DNA of 64,000 nucleotides from an uncultured Methylocystaceae bacterium (lineage in GTDB: Bacteria > Pseudomonadota > Alphaproteobacteria > Rhizobiales > Beijerinckiaceae), in NCBI GenBank assembly GCA_937870755.1, contig CALMZV010000051.1, positions 1 to 64,000 on the forward strand, given 5' to 3'. The position numbers and the translations under genes are program-made. Below the pieces are notes generated by a model. It had not been told where the DNA came from. It searched no databases and saw nothing but the letters and a program-made list of their open reading frames with translations. Within the stretch, counting starts at the first letter, position 1. Every line of letters begins with the position of its first letter. Shown piece by piece: positions 39,623 through 49,014 of the stretch.

Positions 39623-40108
39623 ATGGCCGAGCCGCGCCGCCCATCGCCCGCCAAAGAGCCGTCGGTCGCCGGCGCGCGTTTCCTGATCGTGGAGGCGCGC
39701 TACTACGACGAGATCGGCGCCATGCTGCTGGAAGGCGCGACGGCGGCGCTGAAAAAGGCTGGCGCGACATTCGATGTGATCGGCGTGCCGGGCGCACTCG
39801 AAATTCCCGCCGCCATCGTCATGAGCGTGGAGGCGCGGGAACTCGAAGACGACCCTTATGCGGGCGCGATCGCGCTCGGCTGCGTGATCCGGGGCGAGAC
39901 CTATCATTTCGAGATCGTGGCCGGGGAATCCTCGCGCGCGCTGATGGACATTTCCGTCTCGCTGCCGCTGCCGGTGGGCAATGGGGTCCTCACCGTCGAG
40001 AACGAGGCGCAGGCGATCGTCCGCGCCGACCCGAAACAGGGCGACAAGGGCGGAGACGCCGCGCGCGCCGCGCTCGCGCTCCATCGGCTGAAGGCGGGGC
40101 TGGTCTGA
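39623..40108 (+). CDS. ribH: 6,7-dimethyl-8-ribityllumazine synthase
   Basis: A 161-residue enzyme that condenses the ribityl pyrimidine with 3,4-dihydroxybutanone phosphate. Conserved sites: GALEIPAA, GCVIRGETYHFEIVA with the catalytic His, and PVGNGVLTVEN. The ATG at 39623 is preferred to an upstream in-frame start at 39575. Its stop overlaps the nusB ATG by one base. Confidence 0.96.
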   Translation: MAEPRRPSPAKEPSVAGARFLIVEARYYDEIGAMLLEGATAALKKAGATFDVIGVPGALEIPAAIVMSVEARELEDDPYAGAIALGCVIRGETYHFEIVAGESSRALMDISVSLPLPVGNGVLTVENEAQAIVRADPKQGDKGGDAARAALALHRLKAGLV

Positions 40109-40569
40109 TGTCGCGCGGGGAAGGGCGCTCTGCCGCGCGGCTGGCGGCGGTGCAGGCGCTCTATCAGATGGACGTGACGGGCAAGGGGATCAACGAAATC
40201 CTCGCCGAATTCGAGTCGCACTGGATCGGTCGCGAGATCGAAGGCGCGCAATACAAGCCGGCGGAAGTGGATTTCTTCCGCGACATTCTCAACGGCGTGC
40301 TCGCCGACCAGATCGCCATTGACCGGCAGATAGACAAGACGCTGGCCGAAGGCTGGCCTCTGAAACGGATCGAGAGCGTCATGCGCGCCATCCTGCGCGC
40401 CGGCGACTACGAGCTGCGCAAGCGCGCCGACATTCCCGCGCGCGTGATCGTGTCCGAATATGTGGATGTCGCCGGCGCCTTCTACGACCGCGAGGAAGTG
40501 GGCATGACCAACGCCGTGCTCGACGCGCTCGCGCGCCAGCTACGCGCGCAGGAGTTCGACCGGCGCTGA
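40108..40569 (+). CDS. nusB: Transcription antitermination factor NusB
   Basis: A 153-residue all-helical protein that binds boxA RNA with NusE (S10) in rRNA antitermination. The N-terminus RSAARLAAVQALYQMDVTG and the C-terminal RVIVSEYVDVAGAF are family signatures. Coupled to ribH by a one-base overlap, as in many bacteria. Confidence 0.96.
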   Translation: MSRGEGRSAARLAAVQALYQMDVTGKGINEILAEFESHWIGREIEGAQYKPAEVDFFRDILNGVLADQIAIDRQIDKTLAEGWPLKRIESVMRAILRAGDYELRKRADIPARVIVSEYVDVAGAFYDREEVGMTNAVLDALARQLRAQEFDRR

Positions 40570-40639
40570 GTTCGGTCCCATGTGGGAAGGGAGTTCTCCG
40601 GCAGGCTGCGCGCGCGGACGGAAACGCTATAGTCGCGCC

Positions 40640-41617
40640 ATGTCGCGCCCTTCCGAAGACGATCTCATCGCCCGCTATTTCGCGCCGCTCGCCGGGCCGG
40701 GCGGCTTCGGCCTGAAGGACGACGCGGCGCTGATGCGGCCGCCGCCGGGGCGCGACGTGGTGCTGACCGTCGACGCGCTGGTCGCCGGCGTGCATTTTTT
40801 TCCCGACGATCCGCCGGCCTCGATCGCGCGCAAGGCGCTGCGCGTAAATCTGTCGGATCTGGCCGCCAAGGGCGCGCGGCCGGAAGGGTTCCTGCTCGTG
40901 CTCGCGCTGCCGGCCGACTGGCGCGAGGACTGGCTCGACGCCTTCGCCCGCGCGCTCGGCGAGGATGGCGCGGCCTTCTTCTGCCCGCTTCTTGGCGGCG
41001 ATACGGTGTCCACGCCCGGCCCGCTGACCGTTTCGATCACGGCGCTCGGGTCGGTCGCGCAGGGACGGATGGTGGCGCGCACGGGCGCGCGGGCGGGCGA
41101 CCTCATCTATGTCAGCGGCACGATCGGCGACGCCGCGCTGGGGCTCGCGCTGCGCAGCGGCGCGGGCGACGACCTGCCGGCGGACGCGCGCGGGTTCCTC
41201 GCCGACCGCTATCTGCATCCCCAGCCGCGACTGGCGCTGGCCGGCGCGCTGGCGGCTCACGCCTCCGGCGCGATGGACGTGTCGGACGGGCTGGTGGGCG
41301 ATCTTTCGAAAATGATGCGCGCGTCGGGCGTGCGCGCGCGTGTCGACAGCGCGGCCACGCCGCTCTCGCCGGCCGCGCGCGCGATGATCGGCGCGGACCC
41401 CCGTCGGCGCGCGCTCGCGCTCACCGGCGGAGACGATTACGAGATCCTGGCCGCCGTTCCGCCGGACGCGGCGGGCGCGTTCGAGCGGGCCGCGCTTGCC
41501 GCGGGCGTGCCGGTCGCGCGGATCGGGGTCGTGGAGGAGGGGCCGCCGCAAGCGGTCTTCATCGATGCGGACGGCCGCGTCGAAACCTTCGAAAGAGAAT
41601 CTTTCAGTCATTTCTGA
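40640..41617 (+). CDS. thiL: Thiamine-monophosphate kinase
   Basis: A 325-residue enzyme of the AIR-synthase fold that phosphorylates thiamine monophosphate to the cofactor. Mg/ATP motifs include LKDDAALM, VDALVAGVHFFPD, LLGGDTVSTPGP and AMDVSDGLVGDLSKM, with TGGDDYEIL near the end. The ATG at 40640 gives the normal N-terminus SRPSEDDLIARYF. Last gene of the rib-nusB-thiL run. Confidence 0.95.
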   Translation: MSRPSEDDLIARYFAPLAGPGGFGLKDDAALMRPPPGRDVVLTVDALVAGVHFFPDDPPASIARKALRVNLSDLAAKGARPEGFLLVLALPADWREDWLDAFARALGEDGAAFFCPLLGGDTVSTPGPLTVSITALGSVAQGRMVARTGARAGDLIYVSGTIGDAALGLALRSGAGDDLPADARGFLADRYLHPQPRLALAGALAAHASGAMDVSDGLVGDLSKMMRASGVRARVDSAATPLSPAARAMIGADPRRRALALTGGDDYEILAAVPPDAAGAFERAALAAGVPVARIGVVEEGPPQAVFIDADGRVETFERESFSHF

Positions 41618-41666
41618 TTGCGGATCGAGCAAAAGAATCTACGCTGCGCGCGATCAGGAGAATGGA

Positions 41667-42866
41667 ATGGTCGCGATTGCGGATGTGGCGCAGAGGCAGG
41701 CCGCGACGCGGTCCAAGCGACTGGCGGTGCGACTGGCGGTCGCCTCGGCGCTCGCGGGCGCGAACGCGGCGGTGGTCTACGCCACCGGCGCCATTCTCGG
41801 GGCCGCCATGGCGCCCGATCCGGGACTGGCCACCGTTCCGCTCACGGTGTTCGTGGTCGGCATGGCGTTCGGGACGCTGCCGGTCGGCTGGCTTGCGCGT
41901 CGTTACGGACGGCGCGTGGCGCTGGTGACGGGGGCGGCGAGCGGCGCGGCGTGCGGGCTGATCGCCAGTCTGGCGAGCTACGTCTGGTCGTTTCCGCTGT
42001 TGTGCGTGGCCGTGTTCTTCGGCGGGTTCTACGCCGCCGCCTCGCAGTCCTACCGGTTCGCGGCGACCGACGGCGCGCCGGGCCATCTCCAGCCCAAGCT
42101 GATTTCGTGGGTGATGATCGGCGGCATTTTCGCCGCCTTCATCGGACCGCAACTCGTGCAATGGACGGCCGACATCTGGCCGCAGCGCCTGTTCGCGGCG
42201 ACCTATCTCGGGCAGGCGGCGGTCGCTGTCGTGGCGATGGCGGTCCTGTCGGGCGTTCCGCCCCAGCCGGCGAGCGAGGCCGCGCAGGGCGGCGGGCGGC
42301 CGCTTGGGGAGATCGTCGCGCAGCCGCGGTTCATCGTCGCCGCGCTATGCGGCACGGTCGGCTACGCGCTGATGAATCTGGTGATGACCGCCGCGCCGCT
42401 CGCCATGAAGATGTGCGGGCTGAGCCTGTCGGATTCCACGCTCGGCATTCAGTGGCACATCGTGGCGATGTATCTGCCGAGTTTCTTCACCGGGTCGCTG
42501 ATCGTGCGATTCGGAGCCCGGCGCATGGTCGCGCTGGGGCTGGGGCTCGAGATTCTCGCGGCGATCGTCGATCTGGCGGGGCTGACGGTCGCCCATTTCT
42601 GGACCGGGCTGATCCTGCTCGGCGTCGGCTGGAACTTCGCGTTCGTCGGCGCCTCGACCATGGTGCTGCAATCGCACCGGCCGGAAGAGCGGACGCGTGT
42701 CCAGTCCTTCAACGATTTCATCATTTTCGGAACGATGGCGGTCGCTTCTTTCGCGTCCGGCCAGTTGCTCGCGAACGGCGGCTGGAACGCGGTGAACTAT
42801 GTCGTTTTCCCAGCCGCCGCGGTGGGCCTGGCGGCCCTGATGTGGCGGGCGCGCCAGTCGGCCTGA
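41667..42866 (+). CDS. MFS transporter
   Basis: A 399-residue membrane protein with about 12 helices. The loop between helices 2 and 3 reads GWLARRYGRRVAL, the standard MFS motif A. The substrate is unknown. ATG at 41667, with GGAG about 9 bases upstream. It follows thiL closely and is followed by a hairpin. Confidence 0.9.
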   Translation: MVAIADVAQRQAATRSKRLAVRLAVASALAGANAAVVYATGAILGAAMAPDPGLATVPLTVFVVGMAFGTLPVGWLARRYGRRVALVTGAASGAACGLIASLASYVWSFPLLCVAVFFGGFYAAASQSYRFAATDGAPGHLQPKLISWVMIGGIFAAFIGPQLVQWTADIWPQRLFAATYLGQAAVAVVAMAVLSGVPPQPASEAAQGGGRPLGEIVAQPRFIVAALCGTVGYALMNLVMTAAPLAMKMCGLSLSDSTLGIQWHIVAMYLPSFFTGSLIVRFGARRMVALGLGLEILAAIVDLAGLTVAHFWTGLILLGVGWNFAFVGASTMVLQSHRPEERTRVQSFNDFIIFGTMAVASFASGQLLANGGWNAVNYVVFPAAAVGLAALMWRARQSA

Positions 42867-42873
42867 AAGAAAA

Positions 42874-42895
42874 GGCCGCGCCCTTCGGCGCGGCC
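42874..42895. terminator. Hairpin after the MFS gene
   Basis: A perfect 9-bp stem (ggccgcgcc and ggcgcggcc) with a cttc loop, 8 bases after the stop. No T-tract follows on the plus strand, so termination there is uncertain. Confidence 0.55.
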
Positions 42896-43156
42896 AAGTC
42901 GACATTCCGGAGAAAAGGGGGTCAATCTCCTGAACGGCGAGACCGCCGTTCTGATAAATAAATGCGCACGGCGCGCGCCGGTTCCAGAGGGAATCGTAAA
43001 TTTTTTTCTCAAGCGCGGCCAAACCCGCCGATACGGCGCCTTTGGCGCATTGCAGCCATAATTCATTCATGGCAAGAAGCCGCCACCTCGGCCGCCGCGC
43101 GGCCGTTGCGGAATTTCGACGGCCGGGCGACCGGCCCAACGACAGGGCGGAATGCG
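42896..43156. other. Intergenic region upstream of hppA
   Basis: The stretch contains an AT-rich segment around 42995-43010 (aaatttttttctc) that may belong to the hppA promoter. I see no operator, riboswitch or small gene that I can support. Confidence 0.35.
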
Positions 43157-45292
43157 ATGAATTTGCCTCTTTGGTTGATTGTGGGCGGCGGATTGCTGTC
43201 CGTCGTCTACGGCGTCGTTACGATTCAGCAGTTGATGGCGGCCAACGCCGGCAACCAGCGCATGCAGGAAATCGCCGGCGCCATCGCTGAAGGCGCGCAG
43301 GCCTATCTCAAGCGCCAGTATACGGCCATCGCCATCGTCGGCGTGGTCATCTTCCTCATTCTGGCGTGGCTTCTGTCGGTGCCGGTCGCCATCGGCTTCC
43401 TGATCGGCGCGGTGCTGTCGGGGGCGGCGGGCTTCATCGGCATGAACGTGTCGGTGCGCGCCAACGTGCGCACGGCGCAGGCGGCGTCCGAATCGCTGGC
43501 CAAGGGTCTGGACATCTCGTTCAAGGCCGGCGCGGTGACGGGCATGCTGGTGGCCGGCCTCGCGCTGCTCGGCGTGGCGGTCTACTTCATCGTGCTGACG
43601 GTCGGCATGGGCTACAAGGTGGACGAGCGCGTGGTGATCGACGCGCTGGTCGCCCTCGGCTTCGGCGCCTCGCTCATCTCGATCTTCGCGCGTCTGGGCG
43701 GCGGCATCTTCACCAAGGGCGCCGACGTGGGCGCCGACCTCGTGGGCAAGGTGGAAGCCGGCATTCCGGAGGACGATCCGCGCAACCCGGCCACCATCGC
43801 CGACAACGTGGGCGACAACGTCGGCGACTGCGCCGGCATGGCGGCAGACCTGTTCGAGACCTATGCGGTGACCGTCGTCGCCACGATGGTGCTGGGCGCG
43901 ATCTTCTTCAGCGGGCAGCCGGGCATCGTCGCCTCGATGGTCTATCCGCTCGCCATCTGCGCGGCCTGCATCGTGACGTCGATCGTGGGCACGTATTTCG
44001 TGAAACTCGGCGCCAACAACTCGATCATGGGCGCGCTCTACAAGGGCCTGATCGCCGCCGGCGTGCTGTCGGTCGCGGGTCTTGCGGTCGCCACCCATTT
44101 CATCACGGGCTGGGGCGTGCTCGGCCAGGCCAAGGGCGTCGCCATCACCGGCCTCGCGCTGTTCGAATGCGGCGTGATCGGCCTCGTCGTGACCGGCCTC
44201 ATCGTCTGGATCACCGAGTATTATACGGGCACGGGCAAGCGGCCGGTGACGTCGATTGCCCAGGCTTCGGTGACCGGCCACGGCACGAACGTCATTCAGG
44301 GCCTTGCGGTGTCGCTCGAAGCGACCGCGCTGCCGGCTCTGGTGATCGTGGCGGGCATCATCGCCACCTATCAGCTCGCCGGCCTCTACGGCACGGCGAT
44401 CGCGGTGACGACCATGCTGGGCCTCGCCGGCATCATCGTCGCGCTCGACGCGTTCGGTCCGGTGACGGACAACGCCGGCGGCATCGCCGAAATGTCCGGC
44501 CTGCCGAAGGAAGTGCGCCAGTCGACCGACGCGCTCGACGCGGTCGGCAACACGACCAAGGCCGTCACCAAGGGCTATGCGATCGGTTCGGCGGGCCTGG
44601 GCGCGCTCGTGCTGTTCGCCGCCTACACCAACGACATCGAAGCCTTCACCCGTAGCGGCGCCAAATATTTCCAGGGCGTCGGGCAGGTGTCGTTCGACCT
44701 GTCGAATCCCTATGTCGTCGCCGGCCTGATCTTCGGCGGCCTGATCCCGTATCTGTTCGGCGGCATCGCGATGACCGCGGTCGGCCGCGCGGCCGGTTCG
44801 GTGGTCGAGGAGGTGCGCCGTCAGTTCCGCGAGAAGCCGGGCATCATGGAAGGCAAGGACCGCCCCGACTACGGTCGCGCCGTCGACATGCTGACCAGGG
44901 CGGCGATCCGGGAAATGATCATCCCGTCGCTGCTGCCGGTGCTGGCGCCGTTCGTCGCCTATTTCGGCGTGCTGCTGATCTCCGGGTCGAAAGCCTCGGC
45001 CTTCGCAGCCCTCGGCGCGATGCTGCTGGGCGTAATCGTCAACGGTCTGTTCGTGGCGATCTCGATGACCTCGGGCGGCGGCGCGTGGGACAACGCGAAG
45101 AAGAGCTTCGAGGACGGGTTCGTCGACAAGGACGGCGTGAAGCACCTCAAGGGTTCGGAAGCGCACAAGGCCTCGGTGACCGGCGACACCGTCGGCGACC
45201 CCTACAAGGACACGGCGGGCCCCGCCGTGAACCCGGCGATCAAGATCACCAACATCGTGGCGCTGCTGCTGCTGGCGATCCTGGCGCATTGA
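43157..45292 (+). CDS. hppA: Membrane-bound proton-translocating pyrophosphatase
   Basis: A 711-residue integral-membrane pump with about 16 helices that couples pyrophosphate hydrolysis to proton export from the cytoplasm. Substrate-site motifs are [11 protein letters not shown] and [21 protein letters not shown], with [11 protein letters not shown] later. The segment [10 protein letters not shown] has Lys where potassium-dependent enzymes have Ala, so it should be potassium-independent. The start at 43157 gives a hydrophobic N-terminus of normal type. Confidence 0.96.
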   Translation: MNLPLWLIVGGGLLSVVYGVVTIQQLMAANAGNQRMQEIAGAIAEGAQAYLKRQYTAIAIVGVVIFLILAWLLSVPVAIGFLIGAVLSGAAGFIGMNVSVRANVRTAQAASESLAKGLDISFKAGAVTGMLVAGLALLGVAVYFIVLTVGMGYKVDERVVIDALVALGFGASLISIFARLGGGIFTKGADVGADLVGKVEAGIPEDDPRNPATIADNVGDNVGDCAGMAADLFETYAVTVVATMVLGAIFFSGQPGIVASMVYPLAICAACIVTSIVGTYFVKLGANNSIMGALYKGLIAAGVLSVAGLAVATHFITGWGVLGQAKGVAITGLALFECGVIGLVVTGLIVWITEYYTGTGKRPVTSIAQASVTGHGTNVIQGLAVSLEATALPALVIVAGIIATYQLAGLYGTAIAVTTMLGLAGIIVALDAFGPVTDNAGGIAEMSGLPKEVRQSTDALDAVGNTTKAVTKGYAIGSAGLGALVLFAAYTNDIEAFTRSGAKYFQGVGQVSFDLSNPYVVAGLIFGGLIPYLFGGIAMTAVGRAAGSVVEEVRRQFREKPGIMEGKDRPDYGRAVDMLTRAAIREMIIPSLLPVLAPFVAYFGVLLISGSKASAFAALGAMLLGVIVNGLFVAISMTSGGGAWDNAKKSFEDGFVDKDGVKHLKGSEAHKASVTGDTVGDPYKDTAGPAVNPAIKITNIVALLLLAILAH

Positions 45293-45299
45293 TGGTGTT

Positions 45300-45322
45300 C
45301 CGCGCGCCCTCGGGGCGCGCGG
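45300..45322. terminator. Hairpin after hppA
   Basis: A perfect 10-bp stem (ccgcgcgccc and gggcgcgcgg) with a 3-base loop, 8 bases past the hppA stop and between convergent genes. There is no long T-tract. Confidence 0.55.
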
Positions 45323-45411
45323 TTCCGCGCGCGAGAGCGGCGTCGCGGAAAGTCCTTGTGTCCGAGTCGGTTGAGCGAGATCTCCGAGAAATCGAATCAG
45401 CCGGTTCGGCC

Positions 45412-46215
45412 TCAGCCGGAGCCGACCTGGCCGCAGCGCTTTGTTGTGGCCGGCACGATGTAGGGCTCCAGTTCCTTCGGCATGGTCGAGATCAGGCCGG
45501 TGAAATCGGAAGGCTGGATGTAACCGCTTTCCGCCAGCCCGCGCAGGCCGGAGGCGAAGCGGGAATCGAATGTCGTCCACCAATCGCCGGTCGCGATCCC
45601 GCCGCGCCCCGCGCCATTGATCGACTTGTCCAGTTGGGCCATCGTCTTGCCGGGGCCGGCGCCCAGCATCTGCTGCGCCACGCGCCGCTTCTCGACGAGC
45701 ATCTCCAGCTGGGCGACCAATTGCCGGCGGAAATGCCGGGTGCAATAGCGCTCCGGCTGGATGTTCATGGCGCAGGCCATGAACCGGTCCCCGTCCTTGA
45801 TGTGGAACTTCGGGTCGCGCCGGTCTGGATGAGGCGACCAGTAATCGCCAGTCGTCTGCATCATCGCTTCGTCGACCGTGCCTTTCAGCTTCTTGTAGGA
45901 CGCCGGCGCGCAGCTTTGCAGGACGCGTTCCTCGATCTCGCGAATCTGATCGGCGCCGAGGTCGACCGGGCGGGCGGCCGCGACCGTCGCCGAGGCGCCG
46001 GATCCCAACAGCGCCGGCGCGACATAGACTTTCGCGACCGCCACGGTCACCAGTGCGAAGGATAGCCCGGCCACGACCTTGACCATCATAGCGGACCCCG
46101 GATTGTCCGACTGCTTCGTGCGCATTCGTAGCGGCTGAGGGCCGCCATCCTGGGCGGGCGGGCGCGGCGCCGCGGCGCGGTCGTCGGTGCGTTTGCCAAA
46201 CGACTTTCCGGTCAT
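45412..46215 (-). CDS. Membrane-anchored hypothetical protein with four cysteines
   Basis: A 267-residue protein not assigned to a family. A basic, polar N-terminus (about 1-42) is followed by one membrane helix (about 43-65), then a soluble region. That region has four Cys (in QSCAPAS, MACAMN, RYCTRH and KRCGQV) spaced as if for two disulfides in the periplasm, and a helical KRRVAQQMLGAGPGKTMAQLDK segment. The ATG at 46215 is the first after a GAAAGGG site; the frame is open further upstream without features. It lies 25 bases after a second unnamed membrane-anchored gene, so the two probably form a unit. Confidence 0.65.
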   Translation of the reverse strand: MTGKSFGKRTDDRAAAPRPPAQDGGPQPLRMRTKQSDNPGSAMMVKVVAGLSFALVTVAVAKVYVAPALLGSGASATVAAARPVDLGADQIREIEERVLQSCAPASYKKLKGTVDEAMMQTTGDYWSPHPDRRDPKFHIKDGDRFMACAMNIQPERYCTRHFRRQLVAQLEMLVEKRRVAQQMLGAGPGKTMAQLDKSINGAGRGGIATGDWWTTFDSRFASGLRGLAESGYIQPSDFTGLISTMPKELEPYIVPATTKRCGQVGSG

Positions 46216-46240
46216 GGATCGGCCCTTTCCCTTTCGACGC

Positions 46241-46981
46241 TCATTCGACGCACATTCCGCGCGCCAGCGTCGCCCCGCCCGGCGGCGAGGCGCCGAAACC
46301 GACGCCCGCGTCGGTCGCCTTGATCGACTGAAGTTTCGCGGTGCGCCAGATGCGCACGGCGTCGAATTCGACCTGGTAGAAGTCGGCCCATGCCATGATC
46401 GCCTCGCAGAGGCGCCCGCGTTTGTGGTCGCCGGGCGGCGCCGTGAAATCCTTGGCGGTCGCCGCGTTCGCCACGCCGAAATCGCGAATGCGAAAGCCGC
46501 CGAGCGCGCCGGGCGGCGCATTCCTCATGGCGAAGGCGGAGAAGCCTTCCACCGCCAGTTTGCCGGCCGCATGATCGCGGGGCGGGGCGATGGAAAGCTG
46601 CGCCGGTCCGTCCAGCAACACCAGCACGGCGGCGCGCGCGGCGTCGGTCAGGTCGACGTGCAACTCCGCCGGAGGCGCCTTGCCGGGCGGCTCGGACGGC
46701 GCCCATTCGACGACGGCCACATGCAGCGCGCTGGTCGCGCGGCGCGCCTGCTCGGGCGTCGCAGCGTTGCGGACCAGCCTGTCGTAATCGGCGACCGCCC
46801 TGGCGGATGTTCCGCCGCTCGCGACGGTTGTTTCCCGCAGACTTCGCTCGGGCTCCGACAGAACAGAATTGTGGACGCTGGCCATTTCCGACATTTTCGA
46901 GCGGATGGGGCTCGTCAGCGCATAACCGAGGACAAGGGGAAATACGACGAAGGCGCCGAGTACGAGCAGCAGGAAGCGCAT
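46241..46981 (-). CDS. Membrane-anchored hypothetical protein
   Basis: A 246-residue protein of no recognised family. One N-terminal membrane segment (about 3-24) is followed by a soluble, probably periplasmic domain with two Cys (in GRLCEAIMAW and at the last-but-two residue). The central part (HVDLTDAARAAVLVLLDGP, SIAPPRDHAAG) looks like a compact mixed alpha/beta domain. First gene of a two-gene minus-strand unit with the four-Cys protein. Confidence 0.65.
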   Translation of the reverse strand: MRFLLLVLGAFVVFPLVLGYALTSPIRSKMSEMASVHNSVLSEPERSLRETTVASGGTSARAVADYDRLVRNAATPEQARRATSALHVAVVEWAPSEPPGKAPPAELHVDLTDAARAAVLVLLDGPAQLSIAPPRDHAAGKLAVEGFSAFAMRNAPPGALGGFRIRDFGVANAATAKDFTAPPGDHKRGRLCEAIMAWADFYQVEFDAVRIWRTAKLQSIKATDAGVGFGASPPGGATLARGMCVE

Positions 46982-47234
46982 CGAATGCTCAAGAAGACGG
47001 CGCGATTATTCGCGCCGCGTGTGAACTTTCCGTAAAGCGGCTCCTATTGCGTCAAGCGGCGCGGTATTGCGGGCGTTCGGCCGACCCCATCGACCCTTCT
47101 CAGAGTCGCCTGGCGTCGGGCCGGGCGCGGTTCGGTTCGCCCTGTTTTTGTGAGGCGTTGCGGCAGGTTGCGTGCGGGCGTTCACAAACCGAATCAGGGG
47201 CGCAGCCCCGGCGCGACCGGTCACCGCGCTCCGG

Positions 47235-47696
47235 TCAGCTGAACTTCAGCAGGTTCGACAGCATGTTCTGGAGGAAGGTGGTGTCGCCGCCGGGCGTCGG
47301 CGTGGTGCGGGAGATGTAGTCGAACACCTTGCCGTCCTCGAGCCCGTAATTGGCGACGCGCTCGACACGCTTGTTCTTGAAATAGACGGCCAGCACGCGC
47401 TGTTCGGTGACTTTCGGCGTCATGAACGCGACTTTGCGCTCGGTCGTCTGGCTGATGTAGTACCAGGCGTCGCCGCCCACGGTGGAGGTGGTGGAGGGGG
47501 TGCCGAGGGAGGCCAGCACTTTTTCGGCCGGCGCGCCGACCTTCAGGTCGCCGAGCGTGCGCGCGTCCGCCTGGTAGCCGCGCTGGACGACCCCGTCATA
47601 CCCGAGGCCGGTGCAGCCGGCGAGCGGCGCGGCCAACGCCACGACCAGCCCCATGGACGCGCCCTTCAGAAACCGCCGCCTGTCACCCAAAGCCAT
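47235..47696 (-). CDS. bamE: Outer membrane protein assembly factor BamE (lipoprotein)
   Basis: A 153-residue lipoprotein of the BamE/SmpA family, part of the BAM machine that inserts beta-barrel proteins. The lipobox LAGC places the acylated Cys at 28. The domain shows KVGAPAEKVLASLGTPS and the strand AWYYISQ. The n-region reads DRRRFLKG, a perfect RRxFLK twin-arginine motif, unusual for a Bam lipoprotein. The ATG at 47696 follows GGGAG. Divergent from the cytochrome chaperone gene, a conserved pairing in rhizobia. Confidence 0.9.
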   Translation of the reverse strand: MALGDRRRFLKGASMGLVVALAAPLAGCTGLGYDGVVQRGYQADARTLGDLKVGAPAEKVLASLGTPSTTSTVGGDAWYYISQTTERKVAFMTPKVTEQRVLAVYFKNKRVERVANYGLEDGKVFDYISRTTPTPGGDTTFLQNMLSNLLKFS

Positions 47697-47832
47697 CTGC
47701 TGCTCCCGTGGCCATCCGCCGCCGGCCGGGCGCGCATCGTCCGGCGCATCGCACTTTGCCAAGCGGCCCGCGATGGGTAAACGTCGCACCGGCGAATTGC
47801 AAGCGCGCGCGAAGCCCGAGGCGGACGCAGGC

Positions 47833-48369
47833 ATGATTTTGAAGTTTCTTCGCAAGTCCCCGCACGCGGCGGCCGTGGAGCGGCTGCACGGGGAGATCGT
47901 CGCCGCCGCGCGCCAGCCGGCGCTGTTTCAGGAGGGCTATGGCGTGGCCGATACGCTGGACGGCAGGTTCGACCTGCTCGTGCTGCATGCCTTCCTGGCG
48001 TTGTCGGCGCTCGCGGCCAGGCCCGCGCCGGGCCCGCGGATCGCGCAGGAGACCGCCGACCGGCTGTTTGCGGGGCTGGACGCGGCGCTGCGCGAGATGG
48101 GGGTCGGGGATCTCGCCGTGCCCAAACGCATGAAGAAGCTGGGCGACGACTATAACGGCCGCAGCGCGGCCTATGCGGCGGCGCTGGCCGGACAGGGCGG
48201 CGCGCTGGAGGCCGCGCTCGCGCGCAATATCCACGGGACGGCGGACGCGTCCGTCGCGGCGCGGCTCGCCCGCTACGTGCGCGCGACCGCCGCCGCCATG
48301 GCGGCGGCCGACCTCGCCGCCTTCACACAGGGCCCCGCGCCGTTTCAGGACGCGGCGGCGATCGCATGA
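47833..48369 (+). CDS. Ubiquinol-cytochrome c chaperone family protein
   Basis: A 178-residue helical protein of the CBP3/UQCC1 family, which helps assemble cytochrome bc1 (complex III). Family segments: LFQEGYGVADTLDGRFDLLVLHAFL (about 33-57), the DAALREMGVGDLAVPKRMKKL stretch (about 87-107) and YNGRSAAYAAAL. Divergent from bamE and 7 bases before the DUF177 gene, as in many alphaproteobacteria. Confidence 0.88.
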   Translation: MILKFLRKSPHAAAVERLHGEIVAAARQPALFQEGYGVADTLDGRFDLLVLHAFLALSALAARPAPGPRIAQETADRLFAGLDAALREMGVGDLAVPKRMKKLGDDYNGRSAAYAAALAGQGGALEAALARNIHGTADASVAARLARYVRATAAAMAAADLAAFTQGPAPFQDAAAIA

Positions 48370-48376
48370 GGACTCC

Positions 48377-48922
48377 ATGAACCCGTCGTCCGCCGCGCCC
48401 TGGAGCCGCCCGCTCGCCGTGACCGACGTGCCGGCCGCGGGCCTCGACATCGAAATCGTCGCCGACTCCGGCCAGCGCGCGGCGCTGGCCGAACTCTGCG
48501 GGCTGGCGGGCGTGGACGAGGCGCGCGCCGCCTTCCGCATCGCGCGGCGGGGGCGCGACGGCCTGCGGGTTGAGGGCGAGGCGCGGGCGAAGGCGCGGCA
48601 GGTCTGCGTCGTCAGCCTCGAACCGTTCGCGACGGAGATCGTGGAGCCGTTCGCGCTCGACTTCGCGCCCGGCGATCCGAAGCCGCCGGGGCGGGGCGCG
48701 CCGCCGATCGACTGGCCGGACGCCGGCGCCGACGGACCCGACCCGATCGTGGACGGGCGGATAGATCTCGGCGCCATCGCCGCCGAATTCATCGCGCTCG
48801 GCGTCGATCCCTATCCGCGCAAACCCGGCGCCGCGTTCGAGGGGGCGGACGAGGCGGGCGCCGGAATTTCGCCGTTCGCCGCGTTGAAAGGGTTGAGGGG
48901 CGGGGGCGACAAAAAAGGCTGA
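48377..48922 (+). CDS. DUF177 (YceD) family protein
   Basis: A 181-residue protein. The central [22 protein letters not shown] and the [22 protein letters not shown] near the C-terminus are hallmarks of DUF177/YceD, linked to 23S rRNA accumulation in E. coli and plants. The usual neighbour rpmF is not between it and plsX here, as is common in rhizobia. Confidence 0.88.
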   Translation: MNPSSAAPWSRPLAVTDVPAAGLDIEIVADSGQRAALAELCGLAGVDEARAAFRIARRGRDGLRVEGEARAKARQVCVVSLEPFATEIVEPFALDFAPGDPKPPGRGAPPIDWPDAGADGPDPIVDGRIDLGAIAAEFIALGVDPYPRKPGAAFEGADEAGAGISPFAALKGLRGGGDKKG

Positions 48923-48941
48923 GCGGGCCTGCCGAGCGGGC

Positions 48942-48969
48942 TTGCCATGGGCGCGGCGCAGGCTATGGT
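48942..48969 (+). promoter_or_regulatory. Candidate sigma-70 promoter for plsX
   Basis: A -35-like ttgcca (48942-48947) and -10-like tatggt (48964-48969) are separated by 16 bases and lie 45 bases before the chosen plsX start. The match is reasonable but unproven. Confidence 0.4.
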
Positions 48970-49014
48970 CCGCGCGCGTCCGAACGGCGCAGGGTGACGG
49001 GAGACGACGAAAAG

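Noticed and set aside
43067-45745. Open frame of 892 codons on the minus strand opposite hppA
   Set aside because: Low-complexity Asp/Arg/His composition and complete overlap with a clear pyrophosphatase gene show it is a shadow.
48994-49014. GTG start for plsX giving 7 extra residues
   Set aside because: The ATG at 49015 has a ribosome-binding site at suitable distance and gives the conserved N-terminus; the GTG remains a weaker alternative.
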